DNA of 64,000 nucleotides from JBCBGF01 sp039193455. GTDB lineage: Bacteria > Pseudomonadota > Alphaproteobacteria > Rhodobacterales > Rhodobacteraceae. The position numbers and the translations under genes are program-made. Shown here piece by piece: positions 26,288-35,522 of the stretch. Position 1 is the first letter of the stretch. Each line of letters opens with the position of its first letter. The notes under the pieces are model-generated. The model made no database searches. It was not told where the DNA came from and worked only from the letters and a program-made list of their open reading frames with translations. The stretch lies in assembly GCA_039193455.1 (NCBI GenBank), contig JBCCWO010000011.1:1-64000 (forward strand). The letters run 5' to 3'.

Positions 26288-27127
26288 ATGAAATTCACGG
26301 GTACCGACGCCTATGTGGCGACAGACGATCTGACTGTGGCGGTGAACGCGACAGTCACGCTTGAGCGCCCGCTATTGGTGAAAGGCGAACCGGGAACCGG
26401 CAAGACCGAGCTGGCCCGCCAGGTGGCAGAATCGTTGGGGCTGACGCTGATCGAATGGCACGTGAAATCCACCACGCGCGCGCAACAGGGCCTTTACGAA
26501 TACGATGCCGTCAGCCGCCTGCGCGACAGCCAATTGGGCGATGAGCGGGTGCATGATGTCAAAAACTACATCCGCAAGGGCAAGCTGTGGGAAGCCTTTG
26601 AAGCGCCCGAAAAGGTGGTGCTGCTGATTGATGAGATCGACAAGGCGGACATCGAGTTTCCCAACGACCTTTTGCAGGAACTCGACCGGATGGAGTTCTT
26701 TGTCTACGAAACGGGCGAGACGATCCGCGCGCAGAACCGGCCGATCGTGATCATCACCTCGAACAATGAAAAGGAACTGCCGGATGCGTTCCTGCGGCGG
26801 TGCTTTTTCCACTACATCCGGTTTCCGGACATGGAGACGATGAAAAAGATCGTCGAGGTCCATCACCCCGGCATCAAGGACGCGCTTTTGACGACCGCGT
26901 TGACGCAGTTCTACGACCTGCGCGATCAGCAGGGGTTAAAGAAAAAGCCCTCCACGTCTGAGGTGCTCGACTGGCTCAAGCTGCTTCTGGCCGAGGAGTT
27001 GAGCGCAGAGGACCTGCGCAGCGACGGGACGTCTGCCCTGCCCCGCCTGCACGGCGCCCTGTTGAAGAACGAACAGGACGTGCATCTGTTCGAACGCCTG
27101 GCCTTCATGGCCCGCGGACAGCGGTAA
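26288..27127 (+). CDS. MoxR-family AAA ATPase
   Basis: 279 residues. Walker A is GEPGTGKT (residues 33-40), Walker B is VVLLIDEIDKAD, and sensor 1 is IVIITSNNEKELPDAFLRRC. MoxR ATPases act as chaperones inserting cofactors or assembling complexes, normally with a VWA-domain partner. That partner is the CoxE-like gene 2 kb downstream. This branch (ending LERLAFMARGQR-type) is the small MoxR of CoxD/NorQ style. It is the first gene of a plus-strand unit with 6 bases to the acetyltransferase. Confidence 0.93.
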   Translation: MKFTGTDAYVATDDLTVAVNATVTLERPLLVKGEPGTGKTELARQVAESLGLTLIEWHVKSTTRAQQGLYEYDAVSRLRDSQLGDERVHDVKNYIRKGKLWEAFEAPEKVVLLIDEIDKADIEFPNDLLQELDRMEFFVYETGETIRAQNRPIVIITSNNEKELPDAFLRRCFFHYIRFPDMETMKKIVEVHHPGIKDALLTTALTQFYDLRDQQGLKKKPSTSEVLDWLKLLLAEELSAEDLRSDGTSALPRLHGALLKNEQDVHLFERLAFMARGQR

Positions 27128-27133
27128 ACCGAT

Positions 27134-27580
27134 ATGGCGGTCACGGTACGCCCGCTCGCCACAAGTGACGAAGCCGACTGGCGGCGCCTTTGGCGGGCCT
27201 ATCTCGCGTTCTACGAGACAGATGTCTCGGACGAGATCTACAGCGCCTATTTCGAGCGCCTTCTCGGCACGGATCCTGGCGACTACTCCGCGCTGGTGGC
27301 CGAGCGCGACGGGCGCCTGGTTGGGCTGGCCCATTACGTGTTTCATCGCCACGGCTGGAAGCTGGAAGACACCTGCTATCTGCAAGACCTCTATGCCGAT
27401 GCCGCCGTCAGGGGACAGGGGGTCGGGCGGGCCCTGATCGAGGCCGTCTATGCCGCCGCCGACGCAAATGGCACACCCTCGGTCTATTGGACGACACAAC
27501 ATTTTAATACGCAGGCGCGAAGCCTATATGATCGGATAGGCCGACTAACGCCTTTCATCAAATACGAGCGCGCTTTGTGA
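27134..27580 (+). CDS. GNAT-family N-acetyltransferase
   Basis: 148 residues: VRPLATSDEADWRRLWRAYLAFYE at the N-terminus, acetyl-CoA-binding motif A LQDLYADAAVRGQGVGRALIEAV, and VYWTTQHFNTQARSLYDRIGR at the C-terminus. It resembles small GNATs that acetylate amines or aminoglycoside-like compounds; the substrate is unknown. The stop overlaps the next start (GTGA), so it is coupled to the lipoprotein gene. Confidence 0.9.
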   Translation: MAVTVRPLATSDEADWRRLWRAYLAFYETDVSDEIYSAYFERLLGTDPGDYSALVAERDGRLVGLAHYVFHRHGWKLEDTCYLQDLYADAAVRGQGVGRALIEAVYAAADANGTPSVYWTTQHFNTQARSLYDRIGRLTPFIKYERAL

Positions 27581-28950
27581 TCCGTTCCTTTGCCCTTATC
27601 GTTGCAGCCTTGGCATTGGCCGGCTGCGCGCAGACGCTTTCGCCGGACGTGGCCGAACGGCGCGCGGGGCTTGAGCTGCCACCGATGAAGACGTTCGGAA
27701 CCCCGGACGTCCGTGCGCCCGCACGCTCGAACGAATCCATTGCCGCCGATTACCTCGATCTGACCTTTGCGCTGGAAAGCGGACGCCGCCTGCCCGTGCT
27801 GACCCGCTTCGAAGGGCCCATCACCGTCGCGGTCAAGGGCCGCCAGCCCGCAAGCCTGTCCCCCGATCTTGACCGGTTGATTGCCCGGCTGCGCAGCGAA
27901 GCGGGGATCGACATCAGCCGCGTCGGCCCCGAGGCTGAGGCATCTATCGTGATCGAGGTTGTGACCCGCCGCGAATTGCAACGCTCGGTCCCGCAAGCGG
28001 CGTGTTTTGTCGCCCCGCGCGTGACCTCGTGGACCGAGTTCCGGCGCAACCGGCGCAGCGAAAAGCTTGACTGGACCACGCTTGAGACGCGCGAACACAT
28101 GGCGATCTTTCTGCCCGGCGACGTGCCCCCGCAGGAAGTGCGCGATTGCCTGCACGAAGAACTGGCGCAGGCCATCGGGCCGCTCAACGATCTGTATCGG
28201 CTGTCCGACAGTGTGTTTAACGACGACAATTTCCACACCGTACTGACCGGTTTCGACATGCTGGTCCTGCGCACCACCTACGCGCCCGAACTGCAATCCG
28301 GCATGAGCCGGGAAGAGGTGGCCGCGCGCCTGCCCGCGATCCTGGCGCGCCTCAACCCCGAGGGTCGGCGCAGCAACGAACCCGCGCAGGCCGACACGCC
28401 GCGCGCCTGGGTCACAACGATGGAAGCCGCGCTTGACCCCCGCAGCGGTCAGAGCCGCCGCCAGGAAGCGGCCCGGCAGGCTGTCGACTATGCGCTGACG
28501 CAAGGGTGGGAAGACAATCGGCTGGGCTACAGCCTTTACGCTTTTGGGCGTCTGACCATTGGGTCCGAGCCCCAGCTGGCCATGTCCGCCTTTATCCGGG
28601 CGGCGAGCCTTTATGCCTCAGACGCGCGCAGCGATCTGCAAGAGGCGCATGTCGCAACACAGCTTGCCGCTTTTGCACTGACGGCTGGCGACGCCGAGGT
28701 CGCGCTCGACATCGTGAACCGCAACCTGCCTGCTGTTGCGCGGGCCGAAAAGGCCGACCTGTTGTCGACGCTAATGCTGATCAAGGCCGAGGCGCTTGAG
28801 CTGCAGGGGCGTGCGGCAGAGGCCAAGGAAGTGCGAACCGACAGTCTTGGTTGGGCCCGATATGGGTTCGGGTCCGAGCGTGAGGTGCGCGCGCGCGCTG
28901 CCGAGATCGCGGCGCTCAGCCCCCGGTCACGACAGGAGCGTCGGTTTTGA
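27577..28950 (+). CDS. DUF2927-type lipoprotein
   Basis: 457 residues. A lipoprotein signal peptide ends at the lipobox LALAGC (Cys near residue 17). The central DUF2927-like domain contains LTFALESGRRLPVLTRFEGPITVAV and CLHEELAQAIGPLNDLYRLSDSVFNDDNFHTVLTGFDML, where His-Glu-Glu and the Asn/Asp-rich stretch recall a metalloprotease-like pocket. The C-terminal 150 residues look like TPR-type helical repeats. Outer or inner membrane lipoprotein of unknown function, common in Rhodobacterales. Start GTG overlaps the GNAT stop; the stop overlaps the next TTG. Confidence 0.8.
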   Translation: MIRSFALIVAALALAGCAQTLSPDVAERRAGLELPPMKTFGTPDVRAPARSNESIAADYLDLTFALESGRRLPVLTRFEGPITVAVKGRQPASLSPDLDRLIARLRSEAGIDISRVGPEAEASIVIEVVTRRELQRSVPQAACFVAPRVTSWTEFRRNRRSEKLDWTTLETREHMAIFLPGDVPPQEVRDCLHEELAQAIGPLNDLYRLSDSVFNDDNFHTVLTGFDMLVLRTTYAPELQSGMSREEVAARLPAILARLNPEGRRSNEPAQADTPRAWVTTMEAALDPRSGQSRRQEAARQAVDYALTQGWEDNRLGYSLYAFGRLTIGSEPQLAMSAFIRAASLYASDARSDLQEAHVATQLAAFALTAGDAEVALDIVNRNLPAVARAEKADLLSTLMLIKAEALELQGRAAEAKEVRTDSLGWARYGFGSEREVRARAAEIAALSPRSRQERRF

Positions 28951-29111
28951 TCGTCATCGCAGGTGCACTCAGCGGCGCCGCCTGGGGCGCCTACCTCGCC
29001 AAAGCGCGCGAGGGCACGCGGCTCGACATGGCCCAATATGCGGCGGGCTTTGCCATCGCGTTTGGACTGCTGGGTCTGTTCGTGACGATCTTTCTGCAGC
29101 GGATGGGCTGA
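28947..29111 (+). CDS. Small two-helix membrane protein, 54 residues
   Basis: Frame starting at TTG 28947 (overlapping the lipoprotein TGA as TTGA): MIVIAGALSGAAWGAYLAK, a charged turn AREGTRLDMAQ, then YAAGFAIAFGLLGLFVTIFLQRMG. Two predicted membrane helices with a clean hairpin topology and tight coupling to the preceding gene argue it is real. No family is recognised. Sitting inside the MoxR-CoxE unit, it may be a membrane component of whatever that pair assembles. Confidence 0.65.
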   Translation: MIVIAGALSGAAWGAYLAKAREGTRLDMAQYAAGFAIAFGLLGLFVTIFLQRMG

Positions 29112-29192
29112 TGAACCCGCGCGGCACCCGCGTCGGGAGTTGCGTAAAGCCCCGGCGCCACGCATTTGGTTCCATCATCGAAAGGCCGAAAC

Positions 29193-30380
29193 GTGTTTCT
29201 GCCGTTCTTTGAACAGTTGCGCACCCACAAGGTGCCCGTCTCGCTGCGCGAGTACCTTAGCTTTCTGGACGGCATGGCGGCCGGTTTGGTCACCTATGAT
29301 GTAGACGGGTTCTACTACCTCGCCCGCACGGCGATGGTAAAGGATGAACGCCACCTCGACCGGTTCGACATGGCTTTCGCGCAGGCGTTCGAGGGGCTAG
29401 AGGCGATCACGCTCGACCAGGTGCTTGAAGCGGTCGATATTCCCGGCGACTGGCTGACCAAGATGGCCGAAAAGCATCTGAGCGATGCAGAAAAGGCCGA
29501 GATTGAAGCACTCGGTGGTTTCGACAAGCTGATGGAAACGCTGCGCGAGCGTCTGAAGGAACAGGCCGGGCGCCACCAGGGTGGGTCGAAATGGATTGGC
29601 ACCGCGGGCACCTCGCCCTTCGGCGCCTATGGCTATAACCCCGAAGGCGTGCGCATCGGGCAAGAGGAAAGCCGCCACCAGCGCGCAGTCAAAGTGTGGG
29701 ACAAGCGCGAGTTCCGCAATCTCGACGACAACGTCGAGCTTGGCACGCGCAACATCAAGGTCGCGATGAAACGCCTGCGCCGCTGGGCCCGCGATGGGGC
29801 GCATGACGAGCTTGACCTTGATGGAACGATCCGCGCCACGGCGGAACATGGTTACCTCGATGTGAAAACCCGGCCCGAACGGCGCAATGCGGTGAAAGTG
29901 ATCCTGTTTCTGGACGCCGGCGGCTCGATGGACCCGCATGTGAAAGTGGTCGAGGAACTGTTTTCGGCCGCGCGAACCGAGTTCAAGCACCTCGAATACT
30001 ACTACTTTCACAATTGCCTGTACGAAGGCGTCTGGCGCGACAATCGCCGCCGCTGGACCGAGCAGACGCCGACCTTCGAGGTGCTCAACACCTATGGGCC
30101 GGACTACAAGTGCATCTTCGTTGGCGACGCGTCGATGAGCCCCTATGAGATCGCGATGCCAGGTGGCGCGAATGAACACTGGAACCGCGAAGCGGGACGA
30201 GTCTGGCTGGAACGTGCGCGGGACCAGTGGCCCGAGAACCTGTGGATCAACCCGGTGCCCGAGGGCTATTGGCGCTACACCCAGTCGATCGGGATGATTC
30301 AAGAGGTGTTCGGGCCGGACCGCATGGTGCCGATGACGCTGGAAGGGATCGAGCGGGGCATGAAGACGCTGGGGCGGTAG
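29193..30380 (+). CDS. CoxE-like VWA domain protein
   Basis: 395 residues starting at GTG (MFLPFFEQLRTHKVPVSLREY). The N-terminal helical domain is followed by a von Willebrand A domain with an altered MIDAS: VILFLDAGGSMDPH (Asp-x-Gly-x-Ser is Asp-Ala-Gly-Gly-Ser here) and a later IFVGDASMSPYE. CoxE/NorD-type proteins work with MoxR ATPases in metal-centre assembly or complex remodelling. Upstream TTG at 29166 is less likely; GAAAGG sits about 10 bases before the GTG. The pair here is split by three other genes. Confidence 0.88.
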   Translation: MFLPFFEQLRTHKVPVSLREYLSFLDGMAAGLVTYDVDGFYYLARTAMVKDERHLDRFDMAFAQAFEGLEAITLDQVLEAVDIPGDWLTKMAEKHLSDAEKAEIEALGGFDKLMETLRERLKEQAGRHQGGSKWIGTAGTSPFGAYGYNPEGVRIGQEESRHQRAVKVWDKREFRNLDDNVELGTRNIKVAMKRLRRWARDGAHDELDLDGTIRATAEHGYLDVKTRPERRNAVKVILFLDAGGSMDPHVKVVEELFSAARTEFKHLEYYYFHNCLYEGVWRDNRRRWTEQTPTFEVLNTYGPDYKCIFVGDASMSPYEIAMPGGANEHWNREAGRVWLERARDQWPENLWINPVPEGYWRYTQSIGMIQEVFGPDRMVPMTLEGIERGMKTLGR

Positions 30381-30424
30381 CGCCGGTCTTTGATTTTCGC
30401 CGTCCCTGCCCCCATATCCCGCAT

Positions 30425-31120
30425 ATGTTGAAGTTTACGCCCATCCTTCTGGCGATCCTCTATGCCATCGCGATGTACCGCTTCTCGGCCTGGCGGACCG
30501 CGAAAGAGCTTGATGCTCGGTCGACCGAGCTGGCCGATCCGGTGCTGAAACGGCTGTGTGACCGGATGGCCGACGCGCTCGATTTGCCGAAGATCAAGGT
30601 TCATATCTATGAAATTGATCCCGTGAACGGGCTTGCCGCCCCTGACGGGCGGATCTTCATCACCCGCGGTTTCTATAACAAGTACCGGCAAGGGGAGGTC
30701 ACGCCCGAGGAGATGGCCAGCGTGATCGCGCATGAGCTGGGCCATGTCGCGCTGGGGCATTCCCGGCGGCGGATGATTGATTTTTCGGGCCAGAATGCGC
30801 TGCGCACGGCGCTTGCAATGGTGCTGTCGCGGTTCCTGCCCGGGATCGGTGTCATGATCGCCAACGCGCTGACCACCCTGCTCGCCGCGCGCTTGTCCCG
30901 TTCAGATGAGTATGAGGCGGATGCCTACGCCTCGGCCTTGCTGACGAAGTCAGGCATCGGGACCGAGCCGCAGAAATCGCTTTTTGCCAAGCTGGAAGAG
31001 TTGACGCAACAACGCGCGGGCGCTGTGCCGGCCTGGCTGATGAGCCACCCGAAGACGACCGAGCGGGTGAAGGCCATCGAAGCGCTTGAAGCGCGTTGGG
31101 AAACCATTTCGGCAGAGTAG
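30425..31120 (+). CDS. M48-family zinc metalloprotease (HtpX-like)
   Basis: 231 residues. One N-terminal hydrophobic helix (residues 1-20), then the domain with the zinc-binding HELGH at residues 103-107 (VIAHELGHVALGH), a membrane-like segment around FLPGIGVMIANALTTLLAA, and the third ligand in SRSDEYEADAYA. It ends in SHPKTTERVKAIEAL, the usual M48 substrate-groove motif. Probable membrane-associated quality-control protease. ATG 30425 is chosen because the upstream frame overlaps CoxE. Confidence 0.9.
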   Translation: MLKFTPILLAILYAIAMYRFSAWRTAKELDARSTELADPVLKRLCDRMADALDLPKIKVHIYEIDPVNGLAAPDGRIFITRGFYNKYRQGEVTPEEMASVIAHELGHVALGHSRRRMIDFSGQNALRTALAMVLSRFLPGIGVMIANALTTLLAARLSRSDEYEADAYASALLTKSGIGTEPQKSLFAKLEELTQQRAGAVPAWLMSHPKTTERVKAIEALEARWETISAE

Positions 31121-31157
31121 GAAACGCGCGCCACAGGACGCGCGCTTCCAGAGTTTT
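31121..31157. terminator. Possible shared hairpin between convergent genes
   Basis: A GCGCGC inverted repeat with a 7-8 base loop lies between the M48 protease and the convergent binding protein gene, with a short TTTTCT run on the plus side. Weak tail, so only a possible bidirectional terminator. Confidence 0.35.
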
Positions 31158-32813
31158 CTAGGCTTCCAACCCGAGCTTGTGGACGTGGATTTCGTTGATC
31201 GGGTGGCTGTCGGCCCCCACAACGCCCGGGCGCGCGTGGCGGTAGAGCGACCGCCAGTAGGGCTGGATGATCGTGCCATCGTCGCGCATGAAGGTCTGGA
31301 TCTTCTCCATGATCACGCGGCGCGCATCCGAATCAGCGATCGCAGACGCCTCTTCAAGCATCGTGTCGAACTCTGCGCTGGCCAGCCCGGTCTCGTTCCA
31401 CGCCACGCCGGTCTTGTAGGCCAGCGTCAGCACCTGAACGCCCAGCGGACGGTGGCCCCAGTCGGTCGAGCTGAACGGATACTTCGCCCAGTCGTTCCAG
31501 AACGTGCTGCCCGGCAGAACCGTCCGCGTGACGTTAAAGCCCGCATCGCGCAGCTGTGCGGCCAGCGCGTCGGTCGTATTGCGGCGCCAGTCATCGTCGA
31601 TTGAGATCAGGTCGTGCTCGTAGTCGAGCATGCCCGCCTCTTCCATCAGCGCGCGCGCCGCCTCCACATCGCGGACCGGGGCGCCAATATCAGCGTATTC
31701 GGGGTGGATCGGGCAAACGTGGTGGTTCTCGGCCATCGTGCCGCGGTTGGCGTAGCCGAGATCGAGCAAGACGCTGTTGTCACAGGCCAGCGCCAGCGCA
31801 CGGCGCACGCGGGCATCCGCGTATGGCGCGCTGCCATCGGCAAGCGTTTCGCGGTTCGTGCGCAGAACCATCGTGTTGGCTGAGACGGATTCTGACTGGT
31901 TCCAGCCAATTGCCTGGAAGATATCGACAAACTCCCCCACGGTTTCGTAGGTCATGTCGATCTCTTCACCTTCGGCCGCCGCCACGTGCAGCGCACCATC
32001 GGTGCCGTAGTCAATAAACTCGATCCGATCGAGATAGGCGCCCTCGCCCCACCAGGGATGGTCGGGATCTTTCTCGAGCACGGCTTTCACGCCGACTTCG
32101 AATTCGACAAGGCGATAGGGGCCCGTGCCGACAGGATCGGCCATGGGATCGCCCGACCAGCCATCGGGTACGATTGCTGCCGGGTATTCGGTGACCGCCG
32201 GAATGATCGTGATATCGGGCCGCGTCAGGTTGAGACGCAGGGTCAGATCATCGACGACCTCGATCGCCCCCTCGGCGGGGCCATCGCCGGTCGCGTTTTG
32301 CAGCGAGCCCATGCGCGCGGCCATCGAGTTGCCTTCCCAGGTACCATCGGTCCAGCGCGCAAAGTTATAGGCCACGTCCGCCGCCGTCAGCGTGCCGCGC
32401 CCGTCGTTCCAGGTCACGCCGGGGCGGATGTTCAGCACGTATTGGGTGGCGTCTTCGTTCACCTCCCAGCTGGTCAGCAAGCGCGGCTCGAACGTGCCGT
32501 CCGCGTTGTACTGGACAAGGTACTCCAGGTAGCCGCGCACAAGGTTGCCGAGCTGGGGCCAGTTGAAGGTCGGCGGATCCAGGGGTGCGCGCACATCCTG
32601 CTGGATGCGCAGCGTGCCGCCTTGTTGCGCGTGACCGGCGGCCTGCGCAGGCTGGCGCAGCCCGATCATCGCATAGGCGGCAGAGGCCGAAACGCCCAGC
32701 GCCGTGGCGCGCGTCAGAAATTCGCGGCGGCTGAGGTCGCCCGCCTCAACCTCGACGGCGTGCATATGCACAGCCGGGTGAATACGTCGGCTGTTGTAAA
32801 AATCTGTCATCAT
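31158..32813 (-). CDS. Peptide/solute ABC transporter substrate-binding protein (family 5), Tat-exported
   Basis: 551 residues, family 5 extracellular solute-binding protein (DppA/OppA-like). A twin-arginine signal is visible (DLSRREFLTRATALGVSASAAYAM, cleaved near PAQA). Family features: GTLRIQQDVRAP, LLTSWEVNEDATQYVLNIRPGVTWNDG, and VGTGPYRLVEFE. Its ligand may be a peptide, opine or glycan fragment. No permease or ATPase gene is nearby, so it is an orphan binding protein. It begins in a 200-base gap that ends at the ndk terminator. Confidence 0.9.
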   Translation of the reverse strand: MMTDFYNSRRIHPAVHMHAVEVEAGDLSRREFLTRATALGVSASAAYAMIGLRQPAQAAGHAQQGGTLRIQQDVRAPLDPPTFNWPQLGNLVRGYLEYLVQYNADGTFEPRLLTSWEVNEDATQYVLNIRPGVTWNDGRGTLTAADVAYNFARWTDGTWEGNSMAARMGSLQNATGDGPAEGAIEVVDDLTLRLNLTRPDITIIPAVTEYPAAIVPDGWSGDPMADPVGTGPYRLVEFEVGVKAVLEKDPDHPWWGEGAYLDRIEFIDYGTDGALHVAAAEGEEIDMTYETVGEFVDIFQAIGWNQSESVSANTMVLRTNRETLADGSAPYADARVRRALALACDNSVLLDLGYANRGTMAENHHVCPIHPEYADIGAPVRDVEAARALMEEAGMLDYEHDLISIDDDWRRNTTDALAAQLRDAGFNVTRTVLPGSTFWNDWAKYPFSSTDWGHRPLGVQVLTLAYKTGVAWNETGLASAEFDTMLEEASAIADSDARRVIMEKIQTFMRDDGTIIQPYWRSLYRHARPGVVGADSHPINEIHVHKLGLEA

Positions 32814-32956
32814 GATCTCCCGATTGGTCGGTCAGGGCCGGCTTGGGCGCCAGCCTTCGGTGTGCACCATCTTACGGGCATTTCCCCAGAGCGAAACCCG
32901 ATCCTCCGAAACCCGGAAAACGGTCGCACCCCCGCCGATCAATCACGTCCGACATA

Positions 32957-32993
32957 CAAAAAAACGCCCGCGAACCAATCGGTGCGGGCGTTT
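32957..32993 (-). terminator. Intrinsic terminator of ndk
   Basis: On the minus strand ACGCCCGC, about 14-base loop, GCGGGCGT, then a run of eight T-rich bases. It lies 24 bases past the ndk stop, in the 203-base gap before the orphan binding protein gene; the rest of the gap shows nothing else clear. Confidence 0.85.
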
Positions 32994-33016
32994 CGATGCT
33001 GGCGCAGTTACCGAGC

Positions 33017-33439
33017 CTAGCCGACGATTTCGACACCGGCAAAGAAGTAGGCAATCTCTTCTGCTGCGGTCTCGGGCGCGTCAGAGCCGTGCACCGAGTT
33101 TTCGCCAACCGATTCCGCGAACTCGGCGCGCACCGTGCCCGGCTCCGCCTCGGCGGGATTGGTGGCGCCCATAACCTCGCGGTTCTTGGCAATGGCGCCC
33201 TCACCTTCCAGCACCTGAACGACGACGGGGGCCGAGGCCATGAACTCGCACAGTTCGTCGTAGAACGGGCGCTCGGCATGCACCTTGTAGAATTCGCCCG
33301 CCTGCGCCTTGGTCAGGTGGATGCGCTTTTGGGCCACGATCCGCAGCCCCGCTTCTTCGAACTTGGCGTTGATCTTGCCGGTCAGATTGCGCGACGTCGC
33401 GTCTGGCTTGATGATAGAGAGGGTGCGTTCGGTTGCCAT
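33017..33439 (-). CDS. ndk: Nucleoside diphosphate kinase
   Basis: 140 residues, transfers gamma-phosphate between nucleoside di- and triphosphates. Catalytic His117 in GENSVHGSDAPETA, plus TLSIIKPDATSRNLTG and the Kpn-loop region. The start at 33439 has AAAAAGGACG upstream; an in-frame extension to 33565 has no homology and is rejected. It has its own terminator. Confidence 0.97.
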   Translation of the reverse strand: MATERTLSIIKPDATSRNLTGKINAKFEEAGLRIVAQKRIHLTKAQAGEFYKVHAERPFYDELCEFMASAPVVVQVLEGEGAIAKNREVMGATNPAEAEPGTVRAEFAESVGENSVHGSDAPETAAEEIAYFFAGVEIVG

Positions 33440-33612
33440 GACGTGCGTCCTTTTTCGCGGTGACAAAGACGGGCCGGACGGCCCTGAAGGTGGCGTTCGC
33501 CTAGCATGCCATTTGCCCGATGAAAAGACTTCGCTGCACCGTCGCGTAAGGGCCGGATTCTGCACCGCAGAGCCGCTTTCCGCGCCGCCCCCGCTCTGCT
33601 ATGCGGACGCGC

Positions 33613-35460
33613 ATGCTGCGCATTTCCGACATTCGCTTTGCCATGGAAGGCCGCCCCCTGTTCGAGGACACCTCGGCGGTGATCCCGACGGGGCACAAGG
33701 TCGGGCTCGTCGGACGCAACGGCACCGGCAAGACCACGCTCTTTCGGTTGATCCGGGGGGAGCTGGCGCTGGAATCGGGCGATATCAGCGTGCCCAAAGG
33801 CGCGCGGATCGGGGGCGTGGCACAAGAGGTGCCGGCCTCCGCGACCTCGCTTTTGGACACGGTGCTTGACGCCGATACCGAACGTGCGGCGCTGCTGGCC
33901 GAGGCGGAGACTGCGCAGGATCCCGCCCGGATTGCAGAAGTGCAGACGCGGCTTGCCGATATCGACGCATGGTCGGCCGAGGCGCGCGCAAGCGCGATCC
34001 TGAAGGGTCTGGGGTTTAGCAAAGCCGAACAAGCCATGCCCTGCTCTGACTTTTCCGGCGGCTGGCGGATGCGGGTGGCGCTTGCAGGCGTGCTGTTTGC
34101 CCGGCCCGATCTGCTGCTGTTGGATGAGCCGACAAACTACCTCGATCTGGAAGGTGCGCTTTGGCTTGAAAGCTATCTCGCCCGCTACCCGCACACGGTT
34201 ATCGTGATCAGCCACGACCGCGGGCTCTTGAACCGGGCCGTTGGCGGCATCCTGCACCTCGAAGACCGAAAACTCACCTTCTACCAAGGGGCCTACGATG
34301 CGTTTGCCGAGGCGCGCGCCGCCCGGCTGGCCGTCGCAGAAGCAGAGGCCAAGAAGCAAGAGGCCCGGCGCGCGCATCTGCAATCCTATGTGGATCGCTT
34401 TCGCTACAAGGCTGACAAGGCGCGGCAGGCGCAATCACGGCTCAAGATGATCGCCCGGCTGAAGCCGATTACTTCGCCGCAAGAAGCTGCGCTGAAGGCG
34501 TTTTCCTTTCCGACACCGGAAGAGTTGTCGCCACCGATCATCGCAACCGAGAGCACGAGCGTGGGCTATGATGATCGGCCCGTGCTCTCGAAGCTGACGC
34601 TGCGGATCGATCAGGATGATCGGATCGCGCTGTTGGGAAAGAACGGCCAAGGCAAGTCGACGCTGGCAAAGCTCTTGACCGGCAAGCTTGCACCGCTCGG
34701 TGGGCGGGTCACGAAATCGTCCAAGCTGCGCATCGGCTACTTCGCGCAGCACCAGTTGGACGAGCTGCACGCCGACGAGACACCGCTCGATCACCTGCGG
34801 CGCGAGCGCCCTGATGAGACGCCCGCAAAACTGCGCGCGCGGCTGGCCGGTTTCGGGATCGGGCCTGCGCAGGCCGAGACACTGGCGGGCAAGCTGTCGG
34901 GCGGGCAAAAGGCGCGTCTGTCGCTGCTTTTGGCCACGCTCGATGCCCCGCATATTCTGGTGCTCGACGAACCCACCAACCACCTTGATATGGAAAGCCG
35001 CGAAGCGCTGGTCGAGGCGCTGACCGACTATTCTGGCGCTGTCATCATCGTCAGCCATGACATGCACCTCTTGGGCCTCGTCGCGGATCGGCTGTGGCTG
35101 ATCAAAGACGGGCGCGTCGCCCCCTATGAGGGCGATCTTGATGCCTATCGGCGAGAGATCCTGTCAGAACCAGCGCCGAAAGAGCGGGTGGAAAAGCCGA
35201 AACCCAAACGGGCCAGCAAGGAAGCGATGCAGGGCCTGCGCGCCGAGGTGCGCACCTGCGAGAGCCGCGTGACCAAGCTGGAAGAGATGCGCGAGAAGCT
35301 CGCCAAAAAGCTTTCCGACCCGGCGCTTTACGACGATGCGCGGGTTGGCGAGATGGAGGTCTGGCAAAAGAAATACGCCGAAGTGATGGGCGCGCTCGAC
35401 CGGGCCGAAACGCTCTGGGAAGCCGCGCTGGAGCGGTTGGAAGCGGCCGAGGCCACATAG
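33613..35460 (+). CDS. ABC-F ATPase (Uup/EttA-like ribosome-associated)
   Basis: 615 residues, two ABC domains and no membrane helices, as in ABC-F proteins that bind the ribosomal E site and relieve stalled translation. Walker A 1 GRNGTGKTT, signature 1 FSGGWRMRVALAGVL; Walker A 2 GKNGQGKST, signature 2 LSGGQKARLSLLL. A basic inter-domain linker and a C-terminal coiled-coil extension (KPKRASKEAMQGLRAEV... ALERLEAAEAT) place it in the Uup-like subgroup. ATG 33613 gives the canonical MLRISDI start; ATG 33601 is an alternative. Confidence 0.93.
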   Translation: MLRISDIRFAMEGRPLFEDTSAVIPTGHKVGLVGRNGTGKTTLFRLIRGELALESGDISVPKGARIGGVAQEVPASATSLLDTVLDADTERAALLAEAETAQDPARIAEVQTRLADIDAWSAEARASAILKGLGFSKAEQAMPCSDFSGGWRMRVALAGVLFARPDLLLLDEPTNYLDLEGALWLESYLARYPHTVIVISHDRGLLNRAVGGILHLEDRKLTFYQGAYDAFAEARAARLAVAEAEAKKQEARRAHLQSYVDRFRYKADKARQAQSRLKMIARLKPITSPQEAALKAFSFPTPEELSPPIIATESTSVGYDDRPVLSKLTLRIDQDDRIALLGKNGQGKSTLAKLLTGKLAPLGGRVTKSSKLRIGYFAQHQLDELHADETPLDHLRRERPDETPAKLRARLAGFGIGPAQAETLAGKLSGGQKARLSLLLATLDAPHILVLDEPTNHLDMESREALVEALTDYSGAVIIVSHDMHLLGLVADRLWLIKDGRVAPYEGDLDAYRREILSEPAPKERVEKPKPKRASKEAMQGLRAEVRTCESRVTKLEEMREKLAKKLSDPALYDDARVGEMEVWQKKYAEVMGALDRAETLWEAALERLEAAEAT

Positions 35461-35522
35461 CATCGCTGTAACCAATGGCGACAACACCTTGTGCGCTATC
35501 GCAAAATCCCTACCTTATAGGC

